Of a stretch of 64,000 nucleotides of DNA, positions 16,444 through 23,462 are shown in pieces. Position numbers and translations under genes: made by a program. The notes under the pieces were generated by a model. The model searched no databases and was not told the DNA's origin. It saw only the letters and a program-made list of their open reading frames with translations. How positions within the stretch are numbered: the stretch's first letter is position 1; the number at the start of each line of letters is the position of its first letter. Source of the stretch: Streptomyces sp. RPA4-2 (GTDB taxonomy: Bacteria; Actinomycetota; Actinomycetes; Streptomycetales; Streptomycetaceae); the NCBI RefSeq assembly GCF_012273515.2, contig NZ_CP050975.2, forward strand, positions 2,108,001-2,172,000. The letters are read 5' to 3'.

Positions 16444-18731
16444 GCACGGAGCCCGAGACCACGGAGGAAGCGGAGCCGGGGGCCCTGGGCGCCGCGGCGG
16501 AGGGCGACACCACCCCCGGGCCCGGTGAGGTGACCGGGGCGGGTGACGCGTCCTCCACAAGCGTGGACACGGACGGGGACGTCGAGGGCGAGCCGGGGAG
16601 TGCCGAGGCCCTGACCGAGGAAGCCACGGACAAGACCGAGGACGCCGGAGCCGGGACCGAGGGGGGGGCCGCCCAGCTGTCCGAGGCCGCGGCCGAGTTG
16701 GCGGCCCAGCGGCTGGAGCGGGAGCGGATCGAGCGGCGGAAGGCCGAGAAGCGGGGTCCGATCGCCGCCGGTACCGGGCTCAGCGGGACGGCCGCCGACC
16801 TGCTGGCGGCGGTACGGGCCGTGGAGAGCGGCGAGAAGCCCGTGGCCACCGCCTTCCGCGAGCCCGAGCAGGCCCCGCGCGGTACCGCGCCCGAGCCCGC
16901 GCGACGCCCGCGACCGGTGTCCGCCCCGGCCGCGTCCCCGTCGGCTCCCGCCCCGCGGACCGTCGAGGCCGTTCGTGCCGTCCTGACCGGCGGCGGCGCT
17001 CCCGACGGTCTCGCACCGCAGGTCGTCGCCGCCCTGGGCGAGGGCGCGGACGGACAGCTGCGCGAGGACCCCTGGCAGTTGCTGCGGGTCACCGGGGTGC
17101 GGCCCGAGCAGGCCGACGGGTTCGCCCGGGCGCTGCTCGGCGCGGAGTGCGGTCCGGACGACGAGCGGCGCGGCCGCGCCCTCACCGTGTGGCTCCTCGA
17201 ACAGGCGGCGCTCGCCGGGCACACCGCCCTCGACGCTCCGGCGCTCACCGCCGCGCTCTCCCAGCGCGCCGTCCCGGACCCGGACGAGGCCGTGCAGAGC
17301 ACCCTCGCCGAGGGCGAGGCCCTGGTCTTCCAGGACGCGCTGGAGACGACGGCCCCCGTGGCGGCCCCCGCACGCGACGACGCCGAGGAGAGCGCCGAAG
17401 AAGGCGAGGAGCGCCCGGTGCGCGTCCTCGTGGGCCTGGAGCGGTACGCGCTGGCCGAGGAGAGCCTCGCCGACGGGCTGGCCCGGGTGATGAACTCCGC
17501 GCCGAAGGACGAGGGTTCGGCGGCCGGCTGGGAACAGGCCGCGGCCTCCGCCGGCCGCTCGGCCGCCGAACTGATCCGCACGGTCGCCGGCCACGGCCTG
17601 GTCCTGCACACCGGCGGGGACGCCTCCCGGGCCGAGGCGGCGGCCCTGTTGCACGCCGCGCGCGGTCTCGGCCTGCGCGCCTGGGCCGCCACGCACACCT
17701 CCGGCGGCCGTGACCTCCGCGCCTCCGGACCGGCCGGGAACGACCTGGCGGACGGGCCCGAGGGCGGCAAGGACACCACCGTCGTCACCGTCGCGGATCT
17801 GCTGTCCGGCGCCGAGGGCCCGGGCCGGGACGCGGACGGCGCCCTGGACCTGGACCTCCTCGTCGTCCTCGACGCACCCCAGCTCGACGTGGAGACGGCG
17901 GCCGTGCTCGCCGAGTCCCTGCCGGACGGCGCACGGCTGGTGCTGAGCGGGGACCCGGGGGTGCTGTGGTCCGCGGGCCCCGGCAGGGTCTTCGCGGACC
18001 TGCTCGCCGCCCGCGTGTGCCCGCAGGTCGCCTCGCGGACACCGGACCCGGGCCCCGTCGGGGAGCTGGTCTCCGGAGTCGGGATCGGCGAGCTGAACCA
18101 GGTCGAGGCTCCCGGCAAGGAGGTCGTGATCGTCCCGGTGCGCGACGCCGGTGAGGCGGTGCACCGCGCCGTGCAGCTGGTCGCGGACTCGGTGCCGCGC
18201 GCGATCGGCATCCCGGCCGAGCAGACGCAGGTGATCACTCCGGGGCACGGCGGCGCGGTGGGCACCCGCGCGCTCAACACCGCGCTCAAGGAACGGCTGA
18301 ACCCGGGCCCCGGCCGCTTCGGGGGCTTCGACCCGGGTGACCGGATCGCCTACTCCCCCGCGCCGGGCCGGACGATGCCGGGGCACGTGGTGAGCGCCGA
18401 CACCGACGGGCTGCACCTGGACTGCTCGGGTGCCCCCGTCGTCGTACCGAAGGAGCGGGTGGAACAGTCCGTTCGGCTCGGGTGGGCGCTCACCGCGCAC
18501 CAGGCGGTCGGCCTGCGCTGGCCCGCCGCGGTCGTGGTGCTCCCGGGCGACGCCGCGGCCGCCCTGACCAGACCGTGGGTCTACACCGCCTTCGGCCGCG
18601 CCGAGCGCCATCTGTCCGTGGTCCACGGGGTGGAGCAGGCGCTGCAGCGGGCGGTGGCCGAGGTCCCGCAGAAGCCGCGCACCACGCGCCTGCCGGCCCT
18701 GCTCAGGGCACAGGTCCCGACCGCGGGCTGA
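16440..18731 (+). CDS. RecD2-like helix-hairpin-helix protein with degenerate helicase motifs
   Basis: 763 residues, starting at a GTG that overlaps the aldo/keto reductase stop. Residues 1-~170 are acidic and Glu/Ala/Pro-rich (disordered). Residues ~210-240 hold a RecD2-type helix-hairpin-helix segment, EDPWQLLRVTGVRPEQADGF. From ~385 on the sequence follows the SF1B/RecD2 helicase order, but in decayed form: motif I region is GLVLHTGGDASRAEAAALL with no GKT; motif II is LVVLDAPQLD instead of DEAS; motif III is fairly intact (LSGDPGVLWSAGPGRVFADL); motifs V/VI are GWALTAHQAVGLRWPAAVVV and PWVYTAFGRAERHLSVV. ATPase activity is therefore doubtful; a DNA-binding structural role is likelier. This type is conserved in streptomycetes, so it is not a pseudogene. 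Confidence 0.8.
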   Translation: MSTEPETTEEAEPGALGAAAEGDTTPGPGEVTGAGDASSTSVDTDGDVEGEPGSAEALTEEATDKTEDAGAGTEGGAAQLSEAAAELAAQRLERERIERRKAEKRGPIAAGTGLSGTAADLLAAVRAVESGEKPVATAFREPEQAPRGTAPEPARRPRPVSAPAASPSAPAPRTVEAVRAVLTGGGAPDGLAPQVVAALGEGADGQLREDPWQLLRVTGVRPEQADGFARALLGAECGPDDERRGRALTVWLLEQAALAGHTALDAPALTAALSQRAVPDPDEAVQSTLAEGEALVFQDALETTAPVAAPARDDAEESAEEGEERPVRVLVGLERYALAEESLADGLARVMNSAPKDEGSAAGWEQAAASAGRSAAELIRTVAGHGLVLHTGGDASRAEAAALLHAARGLGLRAWAATHTSGGRDLRASGPAGNDLADGPEGGKDTTVVTVADLLSGAEGPGRDADGALDLDLLVVLDAPQLDVETAAVLAESLPDGARLVLSGDPGVLWSAGPGRVFADLLAARVCPQVASRTPDPGPVGELVSGVGIGELNQVEAPGKEVVIVPVRDAGEAVHRAVQLVADSVPRAIGIPAEQTQVITPGHGGAVGTRALNTALKERLNPGPGRFGGFDPGDRIAYSPAPGRTMPGHVVSADTDGLHLDCSGAPVVVPKERVEQSVRLGWALTAHQAVGLRWPAAVVVLPGDAAAALTRPWVYTAFGRAERHLSVVHGVEQALQRAVAEVPQKPRTTRLPALLRAQVPTAG

Positions 18732-18798
18732 GCCTCCGGGCAGGTCTCGGGGCGGGCCTCACACGCGGGCCTCACGGGGAGGGCCTCGCAGGCAAAAA

Positions 18799-18837
18799 GG
18801 AGGTGGCGGTCACCGGACTCCGGTGACCGCCACCTCC
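18799..18837 (-). terminator. Intrinsic terminator of the acidic-protein gene
   Basis: Perfect 19-bp arms (18799-18817 and 18819-18837) of GGAGGTGGCGGTCACCGGA. Read on the minus strand it is followed by CCTTTTTGCC, a true U-tract, so it terminates the minus-strand gene; it also lies between convergent genes. Confidence 0.85.
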
Positions 18838-18848
18838 TCGCGCCGGGG

Positions 18849-19556
18849 TCAGCGATCGGCGTCCAGGGGCTCCAGGTCTCCGTCCTCGTCCAGCTCGGAG
18901 TCCGTGTCGAGGTCGTCGTCCTCTTCCTCGTCGTCCGACTCGTCGTCGAAGACCGCGCTGACGTCGAAACGGCAGACGACGCGCTGGGGGTCGATCGCCT
19001 CGAAGGGGGTCTCCAGCCACTCACCGGGGTCGGCCGGTTCGTCCGCGGCCGTGACCCAGAGCGTGGAGTCGCCCTCCTCCAGACCGAACTCCTTGTGCCG
19101 GGAGGCGATCTCGTCCGGTTCGAACTCGCCGAACAGGACACCGAGCGCCCCGTGGACCGTGCCGGACGCCGCGTCGAAGCCCGCCGCCGCGGTGGCGCCG
19201 TCCTCCTCCACCGCCTCCACCCGCTGGGCCTGTGCCAGAAGCCGCTGGGGCTCCACCACCGCGTAGTCCCGGCGGATCAGGACGCTCAGGGCGTTCGGCT
19301 CCTCGGGGCCCGTGTACGGCGGCAGTGTGTCGTCGCCGGCGGGGATCTCGAAGGGGGTGACCTCGTCGTAGCGGTCGTAGAGCAGCTCGTCGTACTCCTC
19401 GGCCGCGGCGGCCAGCTCGTTGAACGCCTCGTAGACGGCCGGGTCGTCGTCGCCCGACCTGTGCTCGACCGCGGCCAGGTGGCGGTCGAGTGCGGTCTTG
19501 ACAGCCTCGGCGGCGGCGCGTACCTCGGCAGCGGTGGGCTGCACAGCATCAGACAT
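18849..19556 (-). CDS. Acidic conserved streptomycete protein, function unknown
   Basis: 235 residues starting at ATG 19556 (MSDAVQPTAAEVRAAAEAV); the frame runs further upstream, but this start is just before a divergent promoter region. The N-terminal half is helical and Ala/Glu-rich (RHLAAVEHRSGDDDPAVYEAFNE split by a possible coiled coil). The middle (NALSVLIRRDYAVVEPQRLL ... STLWVTAADEPADPGEWLETPF) looks folded. The last ~30 residues are almost all Asp/Glu. No signal peptide, no known catalytic motif. I do not recognise a family. Divergent from the DUF5703 gene by 47 bp. Confidence 0.75.
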   Translation of the reverse strand: MSDAVQPTAAEVRAAAEAVKTALDRHLAAVEHRSGDDDPAVYEAFNELAAAAEEYDELLYDRYDEVTPFEIPAGDDTLPPYTGPEEPNALSVLIRRDYAVVEPQRLLAQAQRVEAVEEDGATAAAGFDAASGTVHGALGVLFGEFEPDEIASRHKEFGLEEGDSTLWVTAADEPADPGEWLETPFEAIDPQRVVCRFDVSAVFDDESDDEEEDDDLDTDSELDEDGDLEPLDADR

Positions 19557-19603
19557 AGTGCAGACGCTATCCGTACACGGCCTCTGCCCGCACAATAGAT
19601 GCG

Positions 19604-19792
19604 ATGCCGGAATACGAATTTGTCGACGTGTACGTACCGCGCGGGGTCTCCCGCAAGGACGCCACACGTCTGCTGACGGACCATGCGGAGTACGGACACT
19701 GGGAGTTGGACCGCCTCAGCCTGCATCGCGACGGCAGCCGCAGGGTGCGGCTGCGCCGGCGGATCATCCGCCAGGTGCGTGCCACGTGGTGA
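19604..19792 (+). CDS. DUF5703 family small protein
   Basis: 62 residues: MPEYEFVDVYVPRGVSRKDA then TRLLTDHAEYGHWELDRLSL, ending in a strongly basic stretch (RRVRLRRRIIRQVRATW). The family is short, actinobacterial and uncharacterised; the basic tail suggests nucleic-acid or membrane-surface binding, which is inference. Divergent from the acidic protein; the opposite charges of these two neighbours are noteworthy but prove nothing. Confidence 0.8.
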   Translation: MPEYEFVDVYVPRGVSRKDATRLLTDHAEYGHWELDRLSLHRDGSRRVRLRRRIIRQVRATW

Positions 19793-19812
19793 GCGGAAGC
19801 GGCTGAAACGGA

Positions 19813-19838
19813 GCGGGCCCCGCTGGTGCGGGGCCCGC
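19813..19838. terminator. Hairpin between DUF5703 gene and chpC
   Basis: GCGGGCCCCGC - TGGT - GCGGGGCCCGC, perfect 11-bp arms, between convergent genes. Confidence 0.7.
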
Positions 19839-19943
19839 CGGGTTCGCGGCGCCACCGGGGGACACGGGTGGTGTCGCGATGGCACATGTGCCGATGCCTG
19901 CGGCCGCGTGCGTACCTGTCCCCCGGCCTGCCCGTCGTGCCGG

Positions 19944-21002
19944 TTACGCGCTCGCGCGCGCCCGGCGGTAGAGCACCGCACCCGCCAGGAGCGCGCCCGC
20001 GCCCACCGGGATCACCGCGCCGAGCGGCAGCTCACTGCCGGTGTGGGCGAGCTGTGCGGCGCTGTGCGGCTGGGAGACGGACTGCGTCCCCGGGTGAGCG
20101 GGGTGCGCCGGCGTCACGGGCTGACCCGGGGTGCCGGGAGTTCCGGGCTGACCCGGGGTACCGGGGGTGCCGGGAGTGCCGGGAGTTCCAGGCTGACCCG
20201 GGGTGCCAGGAGTTCCGGGCTGGCCCGGATTCCCCGGCTGACCGGGGTGGCCAGGGTGGCCGGGATGCCCAGGGTGACCCGGATGTCCCGGGTGCCCAGG
20301 CTGGCCGGGGTGCCCAGGGTGACCCGGATGTCCGGGGTGACCAGGCTCACCCGGGTACCCCGGGTGGTGGTGGTCGGGAGGACAAGGGTGACCGGGCTCA
20401 CCGGGCTGCCCCGGATGTCCGGGGTGCCCCGGGTGACCGGGATGTCCAGGGTGGCCGGGGTGCCCAGGCTGACCCGGGTGTCCCGGGTGTCCCGGGTGTC
20501 CCGGGTGTCCCGGAGGTGTCTGGTGGCCGCCGCCGTGTCCGCCGGTACCGTTCCCGCACGCGTTGCCCAGCGCCCCGTTGCCGATTCCGATCACGTTCAC
20601 GCTGTTGCCACAGGCGTTGACCGGCACGTCGATCGGTACCTGGATGTGGTTGCCGGAGCCGACCCCCGGGGAGCCGACGGCGTGCCCGCCGGCGTGCGCA
20701 CCACCACCGTGACCACCCCCGTAGCCGCCTCCGTGACCTCCGGAGGACGACGAACCGCCGCCCTGATTGACGCACGTGTTGCCCATCGCCGGGTTCAGCA
20801 ACCCGACGACGTTCACGGTGTTTCCGCAGACATTGACCGGCACGTGCACCGGCGCCTGCACCGTGTTGCCCGACAGCACGCCGGGTGAGTTCGAACTGAA
20901 GCCGCTCGCACCCGAGTCGGCGTGCGCGTAGCCCCCGGTCGCGGCGATCACGCCGGTCGCGGCCGCCACGGTCATCAGGCCCTTGCGGGTGACCTGTCGC
21001 AT
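19944..21002 (-). CDS. chpC: Long chaplin with collagen-like stalk and sortase signal
   Basis: 352 residues; ATG 21002 (MRQVTRKGLMTVAAATGV) begins the signal peptide (cleavage near ...YAHA-DS, ~residue 29). Two chaplin domains (~36-80 and ~107-152) each have the paired cysteines (C59/C77, C131/C149) and NTVNVVGLLNPAMGN-type amyloid-prone strands. They are followed by ~140 residues of Gly-X-Pro triplets (mostly GHP, later GTP/GQP; ~163-302) broken by a His/Cys island (HPCPPDHHHPGYP), then the streptomycete sortase motif LAHTG (318-322), a transmembrane helix and RRARA tail. Long chaplins are wall-anchored by class E sortase and recruit short chaplins to aerial hyphae. Position next to chpH matches SCO1674 (ChpC), but the stalk is far longer than I recall for ChpC. 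Confidence 0.85.
   Translation of the reverse strand: MRQVTRKGLMTVAAATGVIAATGGYAHADSGASGFSSNSPGVLSGNTVQAPVHVPVNVCGNTVNVVGLLNPAMGNTCVNQGGGSSSSGGHGGGYGGGHGGGAHAGGHAVGSPGVGSGNHIQVPIDVPVNACGNSVNVIGIGNGALGNACGNGTGGHGGGHQTPPGHPGHPGHPGHPGQPGHPGHPGHPGHPGHPGHPGQPGEPGHPCPPDHHHPGYPGEPGHPGHPGHPGHPGQPGHPGHPGHPGHPGHPGHPGQPGNPGQPGTPGTPGQPGTPGTPGTPGTPGQPGTPGTPGQPVTPAHPAHPGTQSVSQPHSAAQLAHTGSELPLGAVIPVGAGALLAGAVLYRRARASA
20098..20515 (-). repeat. Collagen-like 9-bp coding repeat in chpC
   Basis: About 46 Gly-X-Pro triplets encoded by tandem 9-bp units such as GGGCACCCC/GGACATCCG. Such DNA is prone to slippage, so the stalk length probably varies between strains. Confidence 0.8.
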
Positions 21003-21081
21003 AGCTGTTTTCCCTGCCTTAGCCCTCGGCTTGGACCATCCGGAAAGCGCGCGCACCCCTACCGGCGCGTGCGCGGAAGCC

Positions 21082-21122
21082 GGTCGGCCCCGGAGCGCAT
21101 GGCGCGCGCTCCGGGGCCGACC
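21082..21122 (-). terminator. Terminator hairpin downstream of chpH
   Basis: Perfect 17-bp arms (21082-21098 and 21106-21122, GGTCGGCCCCGGAGCGC) with a 7-nt loop, between chpH and chpC. It would let chpH be expressed far more than chpC. Confidence 0.75.
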
Positions 21123-21182
21123 GCTCAGCCCCTCGTGGGGTCGGGCCCCAGCGGAGCCGGACCCCAGGGGTGGGGCACAACG

Positions 21183-21416
21183 TCAGTGGTTGATGCAGGT
21201 GTTGCCGAAGGCGGGGTTCAGCAGCCCGATCACGGAGACCGTGTTGCCGCAGACGTTCACGGGGATGTGAACGGGCACCTGGATGACGTTGCCGGAGACG
21301 ACGCCCGGGGAGTGCACGGCGGCACCCTGAGCACCGGAGTCGGCGACGGCCAGGCCCGCACCCGCGAGAACCAGACCACCAGTGGCAGCCGCAGCGGCGA
21401 CGACCTTCTTGATCAT
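21183..21416 (-). CDS. chpH: Short chaplin
   Basis: 77 residues with a consensus Shine-Dalgarno (AAGGAGG) 6 bp before ATG 21416. Signal peptide MIKKVVAAAAATGGLVLAG..., cleaved around A25-D26; the mature ~50-residue chaplin domain has VQVPVHIPVNVCGNTVSVIG-like strands and the conserved cysteine pair (CGN ... NTCINH). Short chaplins assemble into the amyloid film that lets aerial hyphae break surface tension. Adjacent to the long chaplin gene as in S. coelicolor (SCO1675 = ChpH). Upstream 21417-21500 is the promoter region; BldN control is known for S. coelicolor chpH, but I cannot assign its boxes here with confidence. Confidence 0.93.
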   Translation of the reverse strand: MIKKVVAAAAATGGLVLAGAGLAVADSGAQGAAVHSPGVVSGNVIQVPVHIPVNVCGNTVSVIGLLNPAFGNTCINH

Positions 21417-21560
21417 TATTCCTCCTTGTAGGCAAATGCGATCCCAAGTAGCTGATCGCAACACCTGTAACGAGGAAGGAGTAGTAGAGCTACGAGCTGA
21501 TGAGCACATTCACCCGTGCCGGGCGACCTTCGTACGGGCGGGCGAATGTCGGCGTCAACG

Positions 21561-22886
21561 TCACGACGCGTCGATGAAGCGGTCCAGCACGCGCACGCCG
21601 AACCGCAGCCCGTCGACCGGCACCCGCTCGTCCACGCCGTGGAACATGCCGGCGAAGTCCAGCTCCGGCGGCAGCTTCAGCGGGGCGAAGCCGAAGCAGC
21701 GGATGCCGAGGTCCGCGAAGGACTTGGCGTCAGTGCCCGCCGAGAGCATGTAGGGCACCGCGCGGGCGATCGGGTCCTCGGCGGAGAGAGCGGTCTGCAT
21801 CGCGTCGACGAGGGCGCCGTCGAAGCTGGTCTCCAGGGCCTTGTCCGCGTGCACGTCCTCACGCTTCACGCGCGGGCCGAGGATGCGGTCGAGGTCGGCG
21901 AGGAACTCCTCCTCGTATCCCGGCAGGTAGCGGGCGTCGACGTGGGCGGTGGCCTGCCCGGGGATCACGTTCACCTTGTAGCCGGCGCCGAGCTGGGTCG
22001 GGTTGGCGGTGTTCTGCAGAGAGGCGCCGATGAGCTTGGCGATGCCGCCGAGCTTGGCCAGCGTCTCGTCCATGTTCTCCGGGTCGAGCTCGGTGCCGAG
22101 GGCGTCGCCGAGCTCGTCGAGGAAGTGCCGCAGGGTCTTGGTCACCCGCACCGGGAACTTGTGCCGGCCCAGCCGGCCGACGGCCTCGGACAGCTCGGTG
22201 ATGGCGTTGTCCCGGTGGATCATCGAACCGTGCCCGGCGGTGCCGTCCACGGTCAGCTTCATCCAGTGCATGCCCTTCTGCGCGGTCTCGACGAGATACA
22301 GCCGCAGCTTCTCGTTGACCGTGAAGGAGAACCCGCCGACCTCGCCGATCGCCTCCGTGACGCCCTCGAAGAGGTCCGGGTGCTTGTCGACCAGGTGCCG
22401 GGCGCCCCAGGTGCCGCCGGCCTCCTCGTCCGCCAGGAAGGCGAGGACGATGTCACGGGGCGGCTTGCGGCCGGTGCGCAGCCGGTCCCGTACGACCGCC
22501 AGCGTCATGGCGTCCATGTCCTTCATGTCGACCGCGCCGCGGCCCCAGACCATCCCGTCCGCGATCTCGCCGGAGAACGGGTGGTGGGTCCAGTCCGCCG
22601 CGTTGGCCGGCACGACGTCCGTGTGCCCGTGGATGAGCAGCGCGGGGCGCGAGGGGTCCTCGCCCTCGATGCGGGCCACCGTGGAGGCGCGGCCCTGGTG
22701 GGACTCGAAGATCTGCGGTTCGAGCCCGACCTCGGCGAGCTTCTCGGCCACGTACTCCGCGGCCTTGCGCTCACCCGGCCCGGAGTGGTCGCCGTAGTTG
22801 CTGGTGTCGATCCGGATCAGGTCGCGACAGAGGTCCACGACCTCGTCCTCGCCGGAGACGCTCCTGGTCGTGTTGGACTCGCTCAC
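21561..22886 (-). CDS. M20-family metallopeptidase/dipeptidase
   Basis: 441 residues, GTG 22886 (MSESNTTRSVSGEDEVVDLC) with GGGAGGAAG upstream. Metal ligands of the M20/ArgE/CPG2 type can be read: H in LLIHGHTDVVPAN with its D two residues on, the bridging D in GRGAVDMKDMDAM, the general base E-E in FLADEEAGGTWGARHL, D in HVDARYLPG, and the final H in FHGVDERVPVDGL. A dimerisation lid lies between. Hydrolyses dipeptides or N-acyl amino acids; exact substrate unknown. Single gene between chpH and tRNA-Leu. No signal peptide, so cytosolic. Confidence 0.92.
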   Translation of the reverse strand: MSESNTTRSVSGEDEVVDLCRDLIRIDTSNYGDHSGPGERKAAEYVAEKLAEVGLEPQIFESHQGRASTVARIEGEDPSRPALLIHGHTDVVPANAADWTHHPFSGEIADGMVWGRGAVDMKDMDAMTLAVVRDRLRTGRKPPRDIVLAFLADEEAGGTWGARHLVDKHPDLFEGVTEAIGEVGGFSFTVNEKLRLYLVETAQKGMHWMKLTVDGTAGHGSMIHRDNAITELSEAVGRLGRHKFPVRVTKTLRHFLDELGDALGTELDPENMDETLAKLGGIAKLIGASLQNTANPTQLGAGYKVNVIPGQATAHVDARYLPGYEEEFLADLDRILGPRVKREDVHADKALETSFDGALVDAMQTALSAEDPIARAVPYMLSAGTDAKSFADLGIRCFGFAPLKLPPELDFAGMFHGVDERVPVDGLRFGVRVLDRFIDAS

Positions 22887-23072
22887 GCTGCTTCCTCCCA
22901 CTGTCACTGCTGGTGGTCCCCTCATCCTCTCCCCCACCCCCCGCCCGGCCCAAGGCCGGTCCCGGCCCGTCACGCGCCGTTCACGCGGCGACGGGGTGTG
23001 ATCGGAGGCCCTCGAAAGCCTGGTAATGTTTCCTCTGTCGCCGCGAGGGAAACCCCGCGCGACAGACACCTT

Positions 23073-23157
23073 GTCCGGGTGGCGGAATGGCAGACGCGCT
23101 AGCTTGAGGTGCTAGTGCCCTTTATCGGGCGTGGGGGTTCAAGTCCCCCCTCGGACA
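23073..23157 (+). tRNA. tRNA-Leu (anticodon GAG)
   Basis: Acceptor 5' GTCCGGG pairs with CTCGGAC, D-arm GCGG...CGC, anticodon stem CTAGC/GCTAG with loop TTGAGGT (anticodon GAG), long class-II variable arm (TGCCC...GGGCG), T-arm GGGGGTTCAAGTCCCCC, discriminator A. Reads CUC/CUU leucine codons. CCA is only partly encoded (ACA). Confidence 0.97.
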
Positions 23158-23166
23158 CATAGTGAC

Positions 23167-23204
23167 GAGCGAGGGCCGCGACCATCAGGTCGCGGCCCTC
23201 GCTC
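23167..23204 (+). terminator. Terminator of tRNA-Leu
   Basis: Perfect 17-bp arms (23167-23183, 23188-23204; GAGCGAGGGCCGCGACC) with loop ATCA, beginning 10 bp after the tRNA. Confidence 0.85.
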
Positions 23205-23462
23205 ATTGTGTTCGCCGCGTCACGGACGGATGTGGGGCAGATCTCGTCAGCCTGACATACCCCCACGTCAGAGCCTCGCCCGCACAGCGGAATGATCGGT
23301 TCCGATGGCTCGCGCGGCCGCCTCACATGGCTGATGACCAGGCACGGGGCTAGCGTCGTACTAAAATTCCACGCTTGTTTGGAGCTGGACCGGAATATCC
23401 CCAGGCATACCTGCGGGCCCACCAGCGCCCCGGACGCTCCGGGAACAACTCGTGAGGACCTG

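Noticed and set aside
16440..18731. Functional RecD2 exonuclease/helicase
   Set aside because: No GKT in the P-loop region and no DEAS-type Walker B, so an active helicase is not supported.
19683..20888. Plus-strand frame with repeated GVPRVTRMSRV-type units
   Set aside because: It is the antisense image of the chaplin collagen-like repeat; the minus strand has signal peptide, chaplin domains and sortase signal.
23073..23204. Integrated element at tRNA-Leu
   Set aside because: No integrase gene and no repeated 3' end of the tRNA were seen downstream; the following hairpin is an ordinary terminator.
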